DNA of 14,554 nt from JBBRUG01 sp038247995 (GCA_038247995.1 JBBRUG010000139.1:1-14554), one strand, 5' to 3'. Counted from the first letter of the stretch, positions 1 to 7,165 are shown. Program-made: numbers and translations. Notes: generated by a model not told the origin, from the sequence alone.

Positions 1-31
1 CCGCTCAGGGAGCGGGGTTGGGGGTGCGGGC
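1..31 (+). repeat. G-rich hairpin repeat, copy 1 (cut by window edge)
   Basis: The window opens inside a short repeat. CCGCTC (1-6) can pair with GAGCGG (10-15), followed by a G-rich tail. Positions 6-31 match 336-361 except at three bases. The runs GGG (8-10), GGGG (14-17), GGGGG (20-24) and GGG (28-30), with 2-3 nt linkers, make a canonical intramolecular G-quadruplex motif. The left half of the palindrome probably lies outside the window. This is a dispersed intergenic repeat; no coding potential is seen. Confidence 0.7.
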
Positions 32-322
32 AACGGCAAAAACCCTCCACCTGAGAGGATCGATCCCCGCCCTGTTTGGCGGGGATGCGCTTCATGTTCT
101 GCTACCAGTGACAACTCCATGCTAACGGGGCAATCACGCGACTGGTAGCGTGGTTATTCTGGCAAAGGCGCAGTAGTATCCCTGACAATGCAGGGGAATT
201 GGCGCATCGGCACAACCTCGCATGTCGCCGCCCGCAACGCTGCATCCTCGCTATCGGCAACCAGTTGCTCGCGGGCATAGGCTGAACCGATCTCTCCGTC
301 ACAGCATTCCAATGCGCTATCT
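32..322. other. Gene-free stretch with several small inverted repeats
   Basis: I see no credible gene here. The stretch holds three inverted repeats: ATCCCCGCC (63-71) with GGCGGGGAT (78-86), a perfect 9-bp stem with a 6-nt loop; GCTACCAGT (101-109) with ACTGGTAGC (141-149), a perfect 9-bp pair 31 nt apart; and CCCTG (180-184) with CAGGG (191-195). The first could act as a terminator for an upstream gene outside the window, but no T-run follows it. The minus-strand open frames here encode proline- and arginine-rich low-complexity peptides and look accidental. Confidence 0.6.
63..86. other. Hairpin, 9-bp perfect stem
   Basis: ATCCCCGCC (63-71), loop CTGTTT (72-77), GGCGGGGAT (78-86). It is GC-rich and perfectly paired. 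No T-tract follows on either strand, so it is not a classical intrinsic terminator. It may still end transcription of a gene left of the window, or belong to the palindromic repeats scattered through this genome. Confidence 0.6.
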
Positions 323-361
323 CCCCGCTCCTGTTCAGGGAGCGGGGACGGGGGTGAGGGC
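323..361 (+). repeat. G-rich hairpin repeat, copy 2 (complete)
   Basis: CCCCGCTC (323-330) pairs perfectly with GAGCGGGG (340-347) across a 9-nt loop. A tail follows with GGGGG (350-354) and GGG (358-360). With GGG (338-340) and GGGG (344-347) this gives a G-quadruplex motif. The right part is almost identical to positions 6-31. The architecture (G/C palindrome plus a tail like GGGGGTGAGGGC) recurs in degenerate form at 6211-6252 and 9311-9357. Confidence 0.75.
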
Positions 362-416
362 GTTCGGCTGCCGTGCGTCGACGTTGCTCGTGCCCTGGAC
401 GCAACGGACATAACGC

Positions 417-445
417 TTGACAAGCACTAGCCCTGATCGTATACT
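417..445 (+). promoter_or_regulatory. Near-consensus sigma-70 promoter
   Basis: The -35 box TTGACA (417-422) is a perfect match. It is followed by a 17-bp spacer and the -10 box TATACT (440-445), five of six matching TATAAT. Transcription should begin near 452. The next gene on this strand starts at 843, so this promoter predicts an untranslated leader of about 390 nt, unless it serves a separate small RNA. The palindrome GCTTGACAAGC (415-425) overlaps the -35 box and could be an operator. No better promoter is seen nearer the first gene. Confidence 0.7.
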
Positions 446-842
446 CTGGCTAAATCGACAGCGCTTTCAAACCCACGCGCCCCACAAGCCTCCGCCACTG
501 GCTCCTTGGATGCCACCCGGCGCATTGCCCCCTGCTCCGATAATAGAGCTAGAGTGGCACCGCATCACGCGATCCAATGTTGCCGTCCCGCAGCGCTGGG
601 CCTGTGCGTGGTCGCTGCATCTTGAGCCTGCCTGCCGGTGACGAGCCTGCCGTCGCGACGCTATTGCGCTGGGCCACAGGCACGCCGCCGCAGTGCTGCG
701 CTCATGTGCATGTCCTCGTGATTGCCCCGACCCGGAGCAAGCTCCGTGGAGCGCAGCAGCATGCTGTGATGAGCAAGGGTAAGCACGACGCCAACTGACT
801 GCGGGCTGCGTACGCCCCGAGCAAGCACAACAAGGAGGTAAT
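446..842 (+). other. Long gene-free leader before the first dehydrogenase
   Basis: Nearly 400 nt between the promoter at 417-445 and the start codon at 843 contain no convincing gene. A 73-codon frame from ATG 577 lacks a ribosome binding site and resembles no family I know. Small structures are present: CGGAGC-AA-GCTCCG (733-746) and the palindrome CAGCATGCTG (757-766). The heptamer GAGCAAG occurs three times (735, 771, 819), twice after GCCCCGA. I recognise no riboswitch class. It may be a structured leader, an unannotated small RNA or decayed sequence. Confidence 0.5.
832..839 (+). promoter_or_regulatory. Strong Shine-Dalgarno that fixes a TTG start
   Basis: AAGGAGGT (832-839) is a full anti-16S match. 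It sits only 3-4 nt before TTG at 843, a short but usable spacing. The next in-frame ATG (867) is far from it and would cut the first strand of the Rossmann fold, so TTG 843 is the preferred start. Confidence 0.8.
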
Positions 843-2009
843 TTGGCAGACACGATCAATATCGGCATGGTCGGCTATAAGTTTATGGGCCGCGCCCACT
901 CGAACGCCTACCGGCAGGTAACCCACTTCTTCCCCGATGTGAAACTGCGACCCGTGATGCGCGCCATCTGCGGTCGTGATGAGGTTGCTGTACGCACTGC
1001 CGCCGCTCAACTGGGCTGGGAGAGCTACGAGACCGACTGGCGGCGCCTGATCGCCCGCGACGAGATCGGCCTCGTGGATATTTCCACCCCTGGCGAGACC
1101 CACGCCCCAATTGCCGTGGCCGCTGCCGAGGCCGGCAAGCATGTCTTCTGTGAAAAGCCGCTCGCGAACACGCTGCTGGAGGCCCGGCAGATGCGCGACG
1201 CCGTAGCCCAGGCCGGCGTCATCGGCATGGTCAACTTTAACTACCGGCGGGTGCCCGCCGTGGAGCTAGCCCGCCGCCTGATCGCCGACGGTCGTCTCGG
1301 CCGCATCTACCACTGGCGAGCCGTCTACCTTCAGGACTGGATCATGGACCCGAGCTTTCCTCTGGTCTGGCGCCTCCAGAAGGACGTAGCCGGCGCCGGC
1401 ACGCTGGGCGACCTCGGCGCCCACATCGTCGATCTCGCGCGCATGCTGGTCGGCGAGATCGCGGCGGTGACCGGCCTGACCGAGACCTTCATTCGACAGC
1501 GACCAATAGAGGGGTCAAGCGACGCTGGTCTCGGCGCTACTACAGGCAATCCGATGGGCGAGGTGACGGTGGACGACGCCGCGCTCTTTCTGGCCCGCTT
1601 CGCCGGTGGCGCCGTGGGCACATTTGAGGTCACCCGCTTCGCCAAGGGGCGCGCCAATTTTAACTCGTTCGAGATCAACGGCGCGAAGGGCAGCATCGTC
1701 TTCAACCTGGAGCGCATGAACGAGTTGCAGGTACTCCTCGCAGACGAGCAAGCGGACGTTGCCGGCTTTCGCACGATCCTTGTCACCGACGGCGCGAACC
1801 ACCCCTACGTCGGAGCCTGGTGGCCCCCAGGGCATATCATCGGCTGGGAGCACACCTTCACCCATGGGGTCTGTGATCTGCTCAACGGCATTGCCGCGGG
1901 CGTTGCGCCCGCGCCCACCTTCGAGGATGGCCTGCGTTGCCAGGCGGTGCTGGAGGCGGTAGAGCGCTCGGCAGGCAGCAAACAGTGGGTGGAGCCGGAG
2001 TACGCGTGA
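843..2009 (+). CDS. Gfo/Idh/MocA family NAD(P)-dependent sugar oxidoreductase
   Basis: A 388-residue cytoplasmic dehydrogenase of the Gfo/Idh/MocA family, which oxidises or reduces a hydroxyl of a sugar, cyclitol or glycoside with bound NAD(P). The N-terminal Rossmann nucleotide loop is GMVGYKFMG (residues 8-16), a slightly altered GxGxxG. The family motif EKP is at 104-106. In the C-terminal alpha/beta domain the conserved GDLGAH segment carries Asp190 and His194, so the catalytic set (Lys105, Asp190, His194) is intact. Length is usual for the family. Translation starts at TTG behind a strong AAGGAGGT. It is the first gene of a rightward run and is followed after 181 bp by a TIM-barrel isomerase, a pairing common in sugar and keto-glycoside pathways. 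The substrate cannot be told from sequence. Confidence 0.93.
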   Translation: MADTINIGMVGYKFMGRAHSNAYRQVTHFFPDVKLRPVMRAICGRDEVAVRTAAAQLGWESYETDWRRLIARDEIGLVDISTPGETHAPIAVAAAEAGKHVFCEKPLANTLLEARQMRDAVAQAGVIGMVNFNYRRVPAVELARRLIADGRLGRIYHWRAVYLQDWIMDPSFPLVWRLQKDVAGAGTLGDLGAHIVDLARMLVGEIAAVTGLTETFIRQRPIEGSSDAGLGATTGNPMGEVTVDDAALFLARFAGGAVGTFEVTRFAKGRANFNSFEINGAKGSIVFNLERMNELQVLLADEQADVAGFRTILVTDGANHPYVGAWWPPGHIIGWEHTFTHGVCDLLNGIAAGVAPAPTFEDGLRCQAVLEAVERSAGSKQWVEPEYA

Positions 2010-2056
2010 AAACGAAGCACTAGTCCAACTCGGCGGAAGTTCGCCAGGGTTTGTAC

Positions 2057-2126
2057 GCGGGTTTGCGCCCGCCACAGTGCGGTGTCCGCCGTAGGCGGAC
2101 GTACGCTTTAGCGTACTAGGCGCCTA
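2057..2126. other. Cluster of four adjoining palindromes between two genes
   Basis: Within the 181-bp gap between the first dehydrogenase and the isomerase lie four palindromes. GCGGG (2057-2061) pairs with CCCGC (2068-2072). GTCCGCC (2084-2090) pairs with GGCGGAC (2094-2100). GTACGC (2101-2106) pairs with GCGTAC (2111-2116). TAGGCGCCTA (2117-2126) is self-complementary. The last three abut with no base between them. No T-run follows. Possible roles are RNA processing or stability between co-transcribed genes, partial termination, or a repeat relic. GTACGC also occurs at 2053-2058, allowing alternative pairing with 2111-2116. Confidence 0.6.
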
Positions 2127-2133
2127 ATCCGGC

Positions 2134-2175
2134 GGTTCCAGGTTCTTCGTTCCGAGTTCTCGGTTCTCGATTTTA
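2134..2175. repeat. Degenerate 6-8 bp tandem repeat (GGTTCTC-like)
   Basis: Successive units GGTTCCA, GGTTCTTC, GTTCCGA, GTTCTC, GGTTCTC and GATTTTA read as decayed copies of one unit of about 7 bp. The array ends just before the ribosome binding site of the next gene. It is low in GC relative to its surroundings and lies in the presumed leader of the isomerase gene. Confidence 0.55.
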
Positions 2176-2190
2176 GCGAGGAGTATCTAC

Positions 2191-3192
2191 ATGGCGCGTC
2201 CTGTCACGCTATTCACCGGCCAATGGGCGGATCTGCCCCTGGAGCGATTGGCCGAACTCGCGAAGGGGTGGGGCTACGACGGACTGGAACTGGCCTGTTG
2301 GGGCGACCATTTTGAGGTCGATAAGGCTCTTGAAGACGACGGCTACATCAGGCGCAAGCGCGAGTTGCTCGAACGGCACGGCCTGAGTTGCTGGGCGATC
2401 AGCACGCACCTCGTGGGCCAGTGCGTCGCCGACAAGCTGATCGATGAGCGCCACAAGGCCATTTTGCCCGCGCGGCTCTGGGGCGACGGCGATCCTGAGG
2501 GGGTGCGCCGACGGGCCGCCGCCGAGGTTGCCCGCACGGCCCAGGCTGCAGTTGCCTTTGGCGTAAAGCAAGTGAATGGCTTCACCGGAAGCCCGATCTG
2601 GCACCTGATCTACTCGTTCCCGCCCAACAGCCCCGCGACGATCGCCGCAGGCTATCGCGAGTTCGCCGAGCGCTGGAATCCGATCATGGATGCCTTCGAT
2701 GCCGCCGGCGTGCGCTTCGGGTTGGAGGTGCATCCTACCGAGATCGCCTACGATATCGTTACCACCGAGGCCACCCTGGAGGCAATCGGGCGGCGGCCAG
2801 CCTTCGGCATCAACTTCGACCCGAGCCACCTGTACCATCAGTTCGTCGACCCGGTACGGTTCCTGGAGACCTTCGCCGACCGGATTTATCATGTCCACGT
2901 TAAAGAGAGCCAGCGCACCCTGAACGGGCACAGCAGCATCCTCGGCTCACACCTGAACTTCGGCGACCACCGGCGCGGCTGGGAGTTTATTTCGCCAGGG
3001 CACGGCGATATGGACTGGGGGCCGATCTTCCGGGCCCTCAACCGGATCGGCTACACCGGCCCGCTCTCGGTTGAATGGGAGGACATGGGCATGGATCGCG
3101 AGTATGGCGCAGCGGATGCCTGTGCCTTTGTGAAGCGAAGCGCCTTCCCCTCCAGCGACCGCGCCTTCGACGCCGCCTTTCAACGCTCATAG
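2191..3192 (+). CDS. Sugar phosphate isomerase/epimerase-like TIM-barrel enzyme
   Basis: A 333-residue protein of the AP-endonuclease-2/xylose-isomerase-like TIM-barrel family. Members use one divalent metal to isomerise, epimerise or eliminate from keto sugars. The expected metal ligands are visible at barrel strand ends: Glu179 (LEVHPTE), Asp210 (NFDPSH), His236 (YHVHVKES) and Glu295 (VEWED). No signal peptide or membrane segment is seen, so it should be cytoplasmic. ATG 2191 follows GAGGAG (2178-2183) with a 7-nt spacer. It lies between two dehydrogenases; the stop codon overlaps the ribosome binding site of the next gene, which implies co-transcription. Functional partners are probably these dehydrogenases. 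Related TIM-barrel proteins act with Gfo/Idh/MocA enzymes in inositol and 3-keto-glycoside metabolism, but the actual reaction is not known. Confidence 0.9.
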   Translation: MARPVTLFTGQWADLPLERLAELAKGWGYDGLELACWGDHFEVDKALEDDGYIRRKRELLERHGLSCWAISTHLVGQCVADKLIDERHKAILPARLWGDGDPEGVRRRAAAEVARTAQAAVAFGVKQVNGFTGSPIWHLIYSFPPNSPATIAAGYREFAERWNPIMDAFDAAGVRFGLEVHPTEIAYDIVTTEATLEAIGRRPAFGINFDPSHLYHQFVDPVRFLETFADRIYHVHVKESQRTLNGHSSILGSHLNFGDHRRGWEFISPGHGDMDWGPIFRALNRIGYTGPLSVEWEDMGMDREYGAADACAFVKRSAFPSSDRAFDAAFQRS

Positions 3193-3200
3193 AGGAGCCT

Positions 3201-4291
<1,091 letters not shown>

Positions 4292-4292
<1 letters not shown>

Positions 4293-5044
4293 TGCGCACC
4301 GACCAGATTGCCCTGCAGCTCTACACCGTTCGCGCCTCTGCCCAGGCGGACTTCCTTGGCACCCTGCGCAAAGTAGCCGCCATGGGCTATGGCGCAGTGG
4401 AATTAGCAGGCCTGCATGGCGTAGCCCCGGCCCATGTACGGCAGACCCTCGACGAACTAGGGATACGCGCCGTGTCCGCCCACGTATCCCTGCCCGAACT
4501 AGCGGCCGACCTGGCCGCTGTCGTCGCCAATATGAAAACCCTTGGCTGCGACTTCGTCGTGGTGCCGTGGGCGCCGACAGAACGGCGCGACTCGGTTGCC
4601 GCGGTGCAGGAACTCGCCGCGAATCTGAATGGCTGGGCCGCCAGCCTCCGCGACGAGGGCTTGCGCATGGCCTACCATCACCACGACTTCGAGTTTGCGC
4701 CCCTGGACGGCACGACGATGTGGGAGGTCCTTACCGCCGCTATCGACCCGGCCCTCGTCGGCTTGGAGATCGACGTCTACTGGGCCGCCCGTGCCGGTCA
4801 CGACCCGGCGGCCCTGATCGCCCGGCACGCCCCCGGCGTTCCGCTGATCCACCTCAAGGATATCGCTCCCGGCGGCACGGCGGACATACCTGCCGGAGAG
4901 GGCGCCCTCGACTGGGATGCCATTCTCGCCGCCGCCAGAGCCGCTGGGACGGCGTGGTACATCGTCGAACAGGATCACCCCGCCGACCCCCTCGACGATG
5001 TGCGCCGGGCCCGCGAACAGATGCTCACGCGCGTCCGAGATTAA
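4292..5044 (+). CDS. Second TIM-barrel sugar phosphate isomerase/epimerase-like enzyme
   Basis: A 250-residue, compact member of the xylose-isomerase-like TIM-barrel family, clearly different from the 333-residue paralogue upstream. It begins with the typical IALQLYTVR strand. Metal-binding residues at strand ends are Glu134 (HHHDFEF), Asp161 (LEIDVYW), His187 (IHLKD) and Glu226 (IVEQD). These proteins usually isomerise, epimerise or dehydrate keto sugars; the substrate is not identifiable. Its ATG overlaps the stop of the dehydrogenase (TAATG), and GGGAG (4280-4284) provides a ribosome binding site inside that gene, so the two should be made together. It is the last gene of the rightward run, followed by a strong hairpin and a convergent gene. 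No secretion signal is seen. Confidence 0.9.
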
Positions 5045-5052
5045 CCTGATTC

Positions 5053-5095
5053 GCTGGAAGGTTGTTCTTGGCGAAGTCGGCAACAACCTTCCAGC
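5053..5095. terminator. Hairpin between convergent genes, likely bidirectional terminator
   Basis: GCTGGAAGGTTGTT (5053-5066) is perfectly complementary to AACAACCTTCCAGC (5082-5095), a 14-bp stem with a 15-nt loop. It fills most of the 57-bp gap between two convergent stop codons, the usual site for a shared terminator. No run of T follows on either strand, so termination may be inefficient or Rho-assisted. Confidence 0.7.
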
Positions 5096-5101
5096 AGATT
5101 G

Positions 5102-6184
5102 CTACAGCGGATCCAGCGCCAACTCATGGCCGGCGGCGGCTGAGGCATAGCAGGCCTCCAGCACCGCTGTGCGCCGCAGCCCCTCCAGCGCACTGGGATC
5201 GGCGGGGCCGCAGTCGAGCACGGCAGCAACGAAGCGGTCGATCATCTCCGCGCGCCCCTCAGAAGAGCGCACATCAACGGCCATGTCCGTGGGGACGCCG
5301 TCGATGTCGGTGAAGAGGCGCACGGTGTTCGCCGTGGCGTAGTTGCGCACGAACAGCTCTGCGCCGCCCTCGGTTCCGTAGAGCGTGACACCGAAGTCAT
5401 CGGCGGCAGCGCTGTGGGTGGCCCAACTCGCCTCCAGGTGCAGCGTCGCGCCGTTATCGAGGCGCAAAAACGCCGTCGCCAGATCCTCCACCTCATAGGC
5501 GAGACCGACGTCGCCGAAGGCCACACGACCTTCCCAGCCCTTCAAGCCGCGCGGCCCGAAAGCGGCATAGGTGCTGGCGCTTACTGTGCGCACCGCAGGT
5601 TCGCCGAGCATGTAGAGCGCCATGTCGAGCACATGAACGCCGAGATCGACCAGCGGGCCACCGCCGGCCTGCTCCTTGCTCACAAACCAACTGCCGAGGC
5701 GGGGGATGCCGGCGCGACGCATCCAGAAGGCTTTGGCATAATAGATTTCGCCCAGGGCGCCGGCGGCGATCTGCCGCTTCAACCAGAGTACGTCCTGGCG
5801 GAAGCGGCGGTTGAAGGCGATCATCAGCACCTTGCCGCTTGCCTCAGCGGCGGCGATCATGGCCTGACCTTCGGCGGTGTTGCGCGCGAGCGGCTTTTCA
5901 ACCAGCACATGCTTGCCGGCCTCAAGGGCCGCGATCGTCACCGGGGCGTGGAGGACGTTCGGCAGGCAGACGCTCACCGCAGCGATATTCGGGTCGGCGA
6001 GTAACTCCTCGTAATGACGATAGGTTTTGGCGACGTTATACTCCGTGGCAGCCCAGCGGACGCGCTCGTTGTCGAGGCCGGCGATCGCGACAATGTCGAC
6101 GTCGGAATTCTGGGCGTACCCGTTGAGGTGCAGGGCGCCGACCCCGGCGCCGATCACACCCACCCGCAGACGGGATGTAGTCAT
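5102..6184 (-). CDS. Gfo/Idh/MocA family oxidoreductase (partner of ThuA-like gene)
   Basis: A 360-residue Gfo/Idh/MocA dehydrogenase with the full motif set. The Rossmann loop is GVIGAGVGALH (residues 9-19), EKP is at 96-98, and GGGPLVDLGVHVLD carries Asp180 and His184. Third dehydrogenase of the window, encoded on the opposite strand. It lies 101 bp downstream of a ThuA-like gene in the same direction. Rhizobial thuA-thuB has the same order, and ThuB there is a dehydrogenase of this family implicated in making 3-keto-trehalose. Oxidation of a sugar or glycoside is therefore plausible here, but the substrate is open. The start ATG 6184 has only a weak purine-rich site (AAGAAGTG) upstream, which suggests reliance on the upstream gene's transcript. 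Asp/Glu-rich cytoplasmic protein without signal peptide. Confidence 0.92.
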   Translation of the reverse strand: MTTSRLRVGVIGAGVGALHLNGYAQNSDVDIVAIAGLDNERVRWAATEYNVAKTYRHYEELLADPNIAAVSVCLPNVLHAPVTIAALEAGKHVLVEKPLARNTAEGQAMIAAAEASGKVLMIAFNRRFRQDVLWLKRQIAAGALGEIYYAKAFWMRRAGIPRLGSWFVSKEQAGGGPLVDLGVHVLDMALYMLGEPAVRTVSASTYAAFGPRGLKGWEGRVAFGDVGLAYEVEDLATAFLRLDNGATLHLEASWATHSAAADDFGVTLYGTEGGAELFVRNYATANTVRLFTDIDGVPTDMAVDVRSSEGRAEMIDRFVAAVLDCGPADPSALEGLRRTAVLEACYASAAAGHELALDPL

Positions 6185-6210
6185 TGGTGGTTCACTTCTT
6201 TGCTAAATAG

Positions 6211-6252
6211 AACCCCGGAAAATTCCGTGGGGAGAGGATTGCGGTGAGGGCG
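6211..6252 (-). terminator. Repeat-derived hairpin with T-rich tail after the ThuA-like gene
   Basis: On the plus strand CCCCGGAA (6213-6220) and TTCCG-T-GGGG (6223-6232) form a hairpin with one bulged T, followed by AGAGGATTGCGGTGAGGGC. That tail resembles the G-rich repeat at 323-361, so this looks like a degenerate member. Read on the minus strand the hairpin is followed by TTCTATTT, which gives it intrinsic-terminator form just after the ThuA-like gene and before the next dehydrogenase. It may attenuate rather than end transcription, since both genes look functionally linked. Confidence 0.5.
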
Positions 6253-6285
6253 AAGCCCGCCCCGCGCCCCACCGCGAATCAAGCA

Positions 6286-7017
6286 TCAAGCATCGCGCTG
6301 CTCTCGCGGCTGGGCGTTGCCGAACACGGGGCGCGGGCCGGCGACGGGTGCGGCCCAGACCACGGCGTTGGCGATCACCCGCTGTACGTCGGGGTGGTAG
6401 TAGGTCGGGTAGGTCTCGTGACCAGGACGGAAGTAGAAGATTTTGCCGCGCCCGCGGGTGTAGCAACACCCACTGCGGAACACTTCGCCGCCGGTGAACC
6501 AACTGATGAAGACCAGCGCCTCAGGCGCGGGGATGTCGAATAGTTCGCCGTACATCTCCTCAGGGCCGATCTCGATTGTCTCGCCGAGTCCGGCGGCGAT
6601 CGGATGCCCCGGATCAACCACCCAGATCCGCTCGTGGTCATCGCCGACACGCCACTTCAAATCGCAACTCGTACCCATCAACCGCTTGAAGATCTTCGCG
6701 AAGTGGCCCGAGTGCAGCACTACCAGGCCCATCCCCTCCAGCACCCGCGCCGCCACGCGCGCAACAACCTCGTCGTGTACTTCCTCGTGGGCCATGTGGC
6801 CCCACCAGATCAGCACATCGGTGGCGGCCAGCGCCGCCTCGGTCAGCCCGTGATCCGGCGCATCCAATGTTGCGGTGCGTACCTCAATTCCGGCGTTTGC
6901 ACGCAGCGAACCGGCGATCGCCGCGTGGATTCCCGCGGGGTAAATGGCGGCGACACGCTCATCGTGTCGCTCGTGGCGGTACTCGTTCCAGACGATGACG
7001 CGGATGGACTCGCTCAT
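6286..7017 (-). CDS. ThuA-like (trehalose utilisation family) protein
   Basis: A 243-residue protein of the ThuA family, which has a class-I glutamine-amidotransferase-like fold. Visible family features are the strand-loop LIWWGHMAHEEV, the nucleophile-elbow-like VVLHSGHFAKIF, and a C-terminal segment with IFYFRPGHETYPTYY. The family's role is only partly known; members accompany dehydrogenases in trehalose and other disaccharide catabolism. The usual Cys nucleophile of amidotransferases is replaced by Ser in the LHSGH motif, as in other ThuA proteins. The start is set at ATG 7017 because AGAAGGA lies 6-7 nt upstream and the fold begins at once (ESIRVIVWNEYRHE). An in-frame ATG at 7074 would add 19 residues across a hairpin and is less likely. 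It is transcribed divergently from the beta-galactosidase and leads the leftward pair with the dehydrogenase. Confidence 0.88.
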   Translation of the reverse strand: MSESIRVIVWNEYRHERHDERVAAIYPAGIHAAIAGSLRANAGIEVRTATLDAPDHGLTEAALAATDVLIWWGHMAHEEVHDEVVARVAARVLEGMGLVVLHSGHFAKIFKRLMGTSCDLKWRVGDDHERIWVVDPGHPIAAGLGETIEIGPEEMYGELFDIPAPEALVFISWFTGGEVFRSGCCYTRGRGKIFYFRPGHETYPTYYHPDVQRVIANAVVWAAPVAGPRPVFGNAQPREQRDA

Positions 7018-7046
7018 GGAGGTTCCTTCTATCTGATCTGACATCA

Positions 7047-7099
7047 GCCGCTTCAGCGGCCTAATGTTCCGCAACCGTGAGCAGCGCTCTTCAGAGCGC
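7047..7099. other. Two similar hairpins in the divergent intergenic region
   Basis: GCCGCT-TC-AGCGGC (7047-7060) and GCGCTCT-TC-AGAGCGC (7084-7099) are separated by 23 nt and share the centre CTTCAG. They lie in the predicted leader RNA of the ThuA-like gene and upstream of the beta-galactosidase promoter. They could be protein-binding sites (operators), RNA hairpins affecting the leftward transcript, or copies of an intergenic palindromic repeat; GTACGCTTTAGCGTAC at 2101-2116 has a comparable core. Confidence 0.55.
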
Positions 7100-7122
7100 G
7101 TATTGAAGGCAGAAACCCAGAT

Positions 7123-7131
7123 ATACTAACA
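7123..7131 (-). promoter_or_regulatory. Possible extended -10 promoter for the ThuA-like gene
   Basis: Reading the minus strand, TGT-TAGTAT spans 7131 to 7123. It has the TGn extension and four of six matches to TATAAT. No good -35 is seen at the proper distance. Transcription would begin near 7116 and give a leader of about 100 nt containing both hairpins. Confidence 0.4.
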
Positions 7132-7165
7132 CAATCGGCTCGCTCCTCAGACGCTGCTCGGCATC

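Noticed and set aside
1..416. CRISPR array or insertion sequence in the repeat-rich left end
   Set aside because: Repeats are irregularly spaced, only two similar copies occur, and there is no transposase or regular spacer pattern.
102..423. Minus-strand open frames of 89-100 codons in the left gene-free region
   Set aside because: The peptides are proline- and arginine-rich and run through the palindromic repeat; there is no ribosome binding site or family resemblance.
577..798. Plus-strand frame of 73 codons in the leader, as a possible leader peptide
   Set aside because: No Shine-Dalgarno before ATG 577 and no run of regulatory codons; not supported, though not fully excluded.
467..868. 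Minus-strand open frame of 133 codons opposite the leader
   Set aside because: It begins inside the first dehydrogenase gene, has no ribosome binding site and gives a low-complexity Gly/Ala/Ser-rich product.
3075..3200. Upstream extension of the second dehydrogenase
   Set aside because: The extra 42 residues overlap the end of the isomerase gene and are Arg/Cys-rich. ATG 3201 has its own ribosome binding site and a normal Rossmann start.
7018..7074. Longer N-terminus for the ThuA-like protein from ATG 7074
   Set aside because: It would place a strong hairpin inside the coding region and lacks a ribosome binding site; ATG 7017 has AGAAGGA at good spacing.
7103..7127. TTGAAG and TATACT as a plus-strand promoter
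   Set aside because: The spacer is only 13 bp, too short for a sigma-70 promoter. The TATACT overlaps the better minus-strand extended -10.
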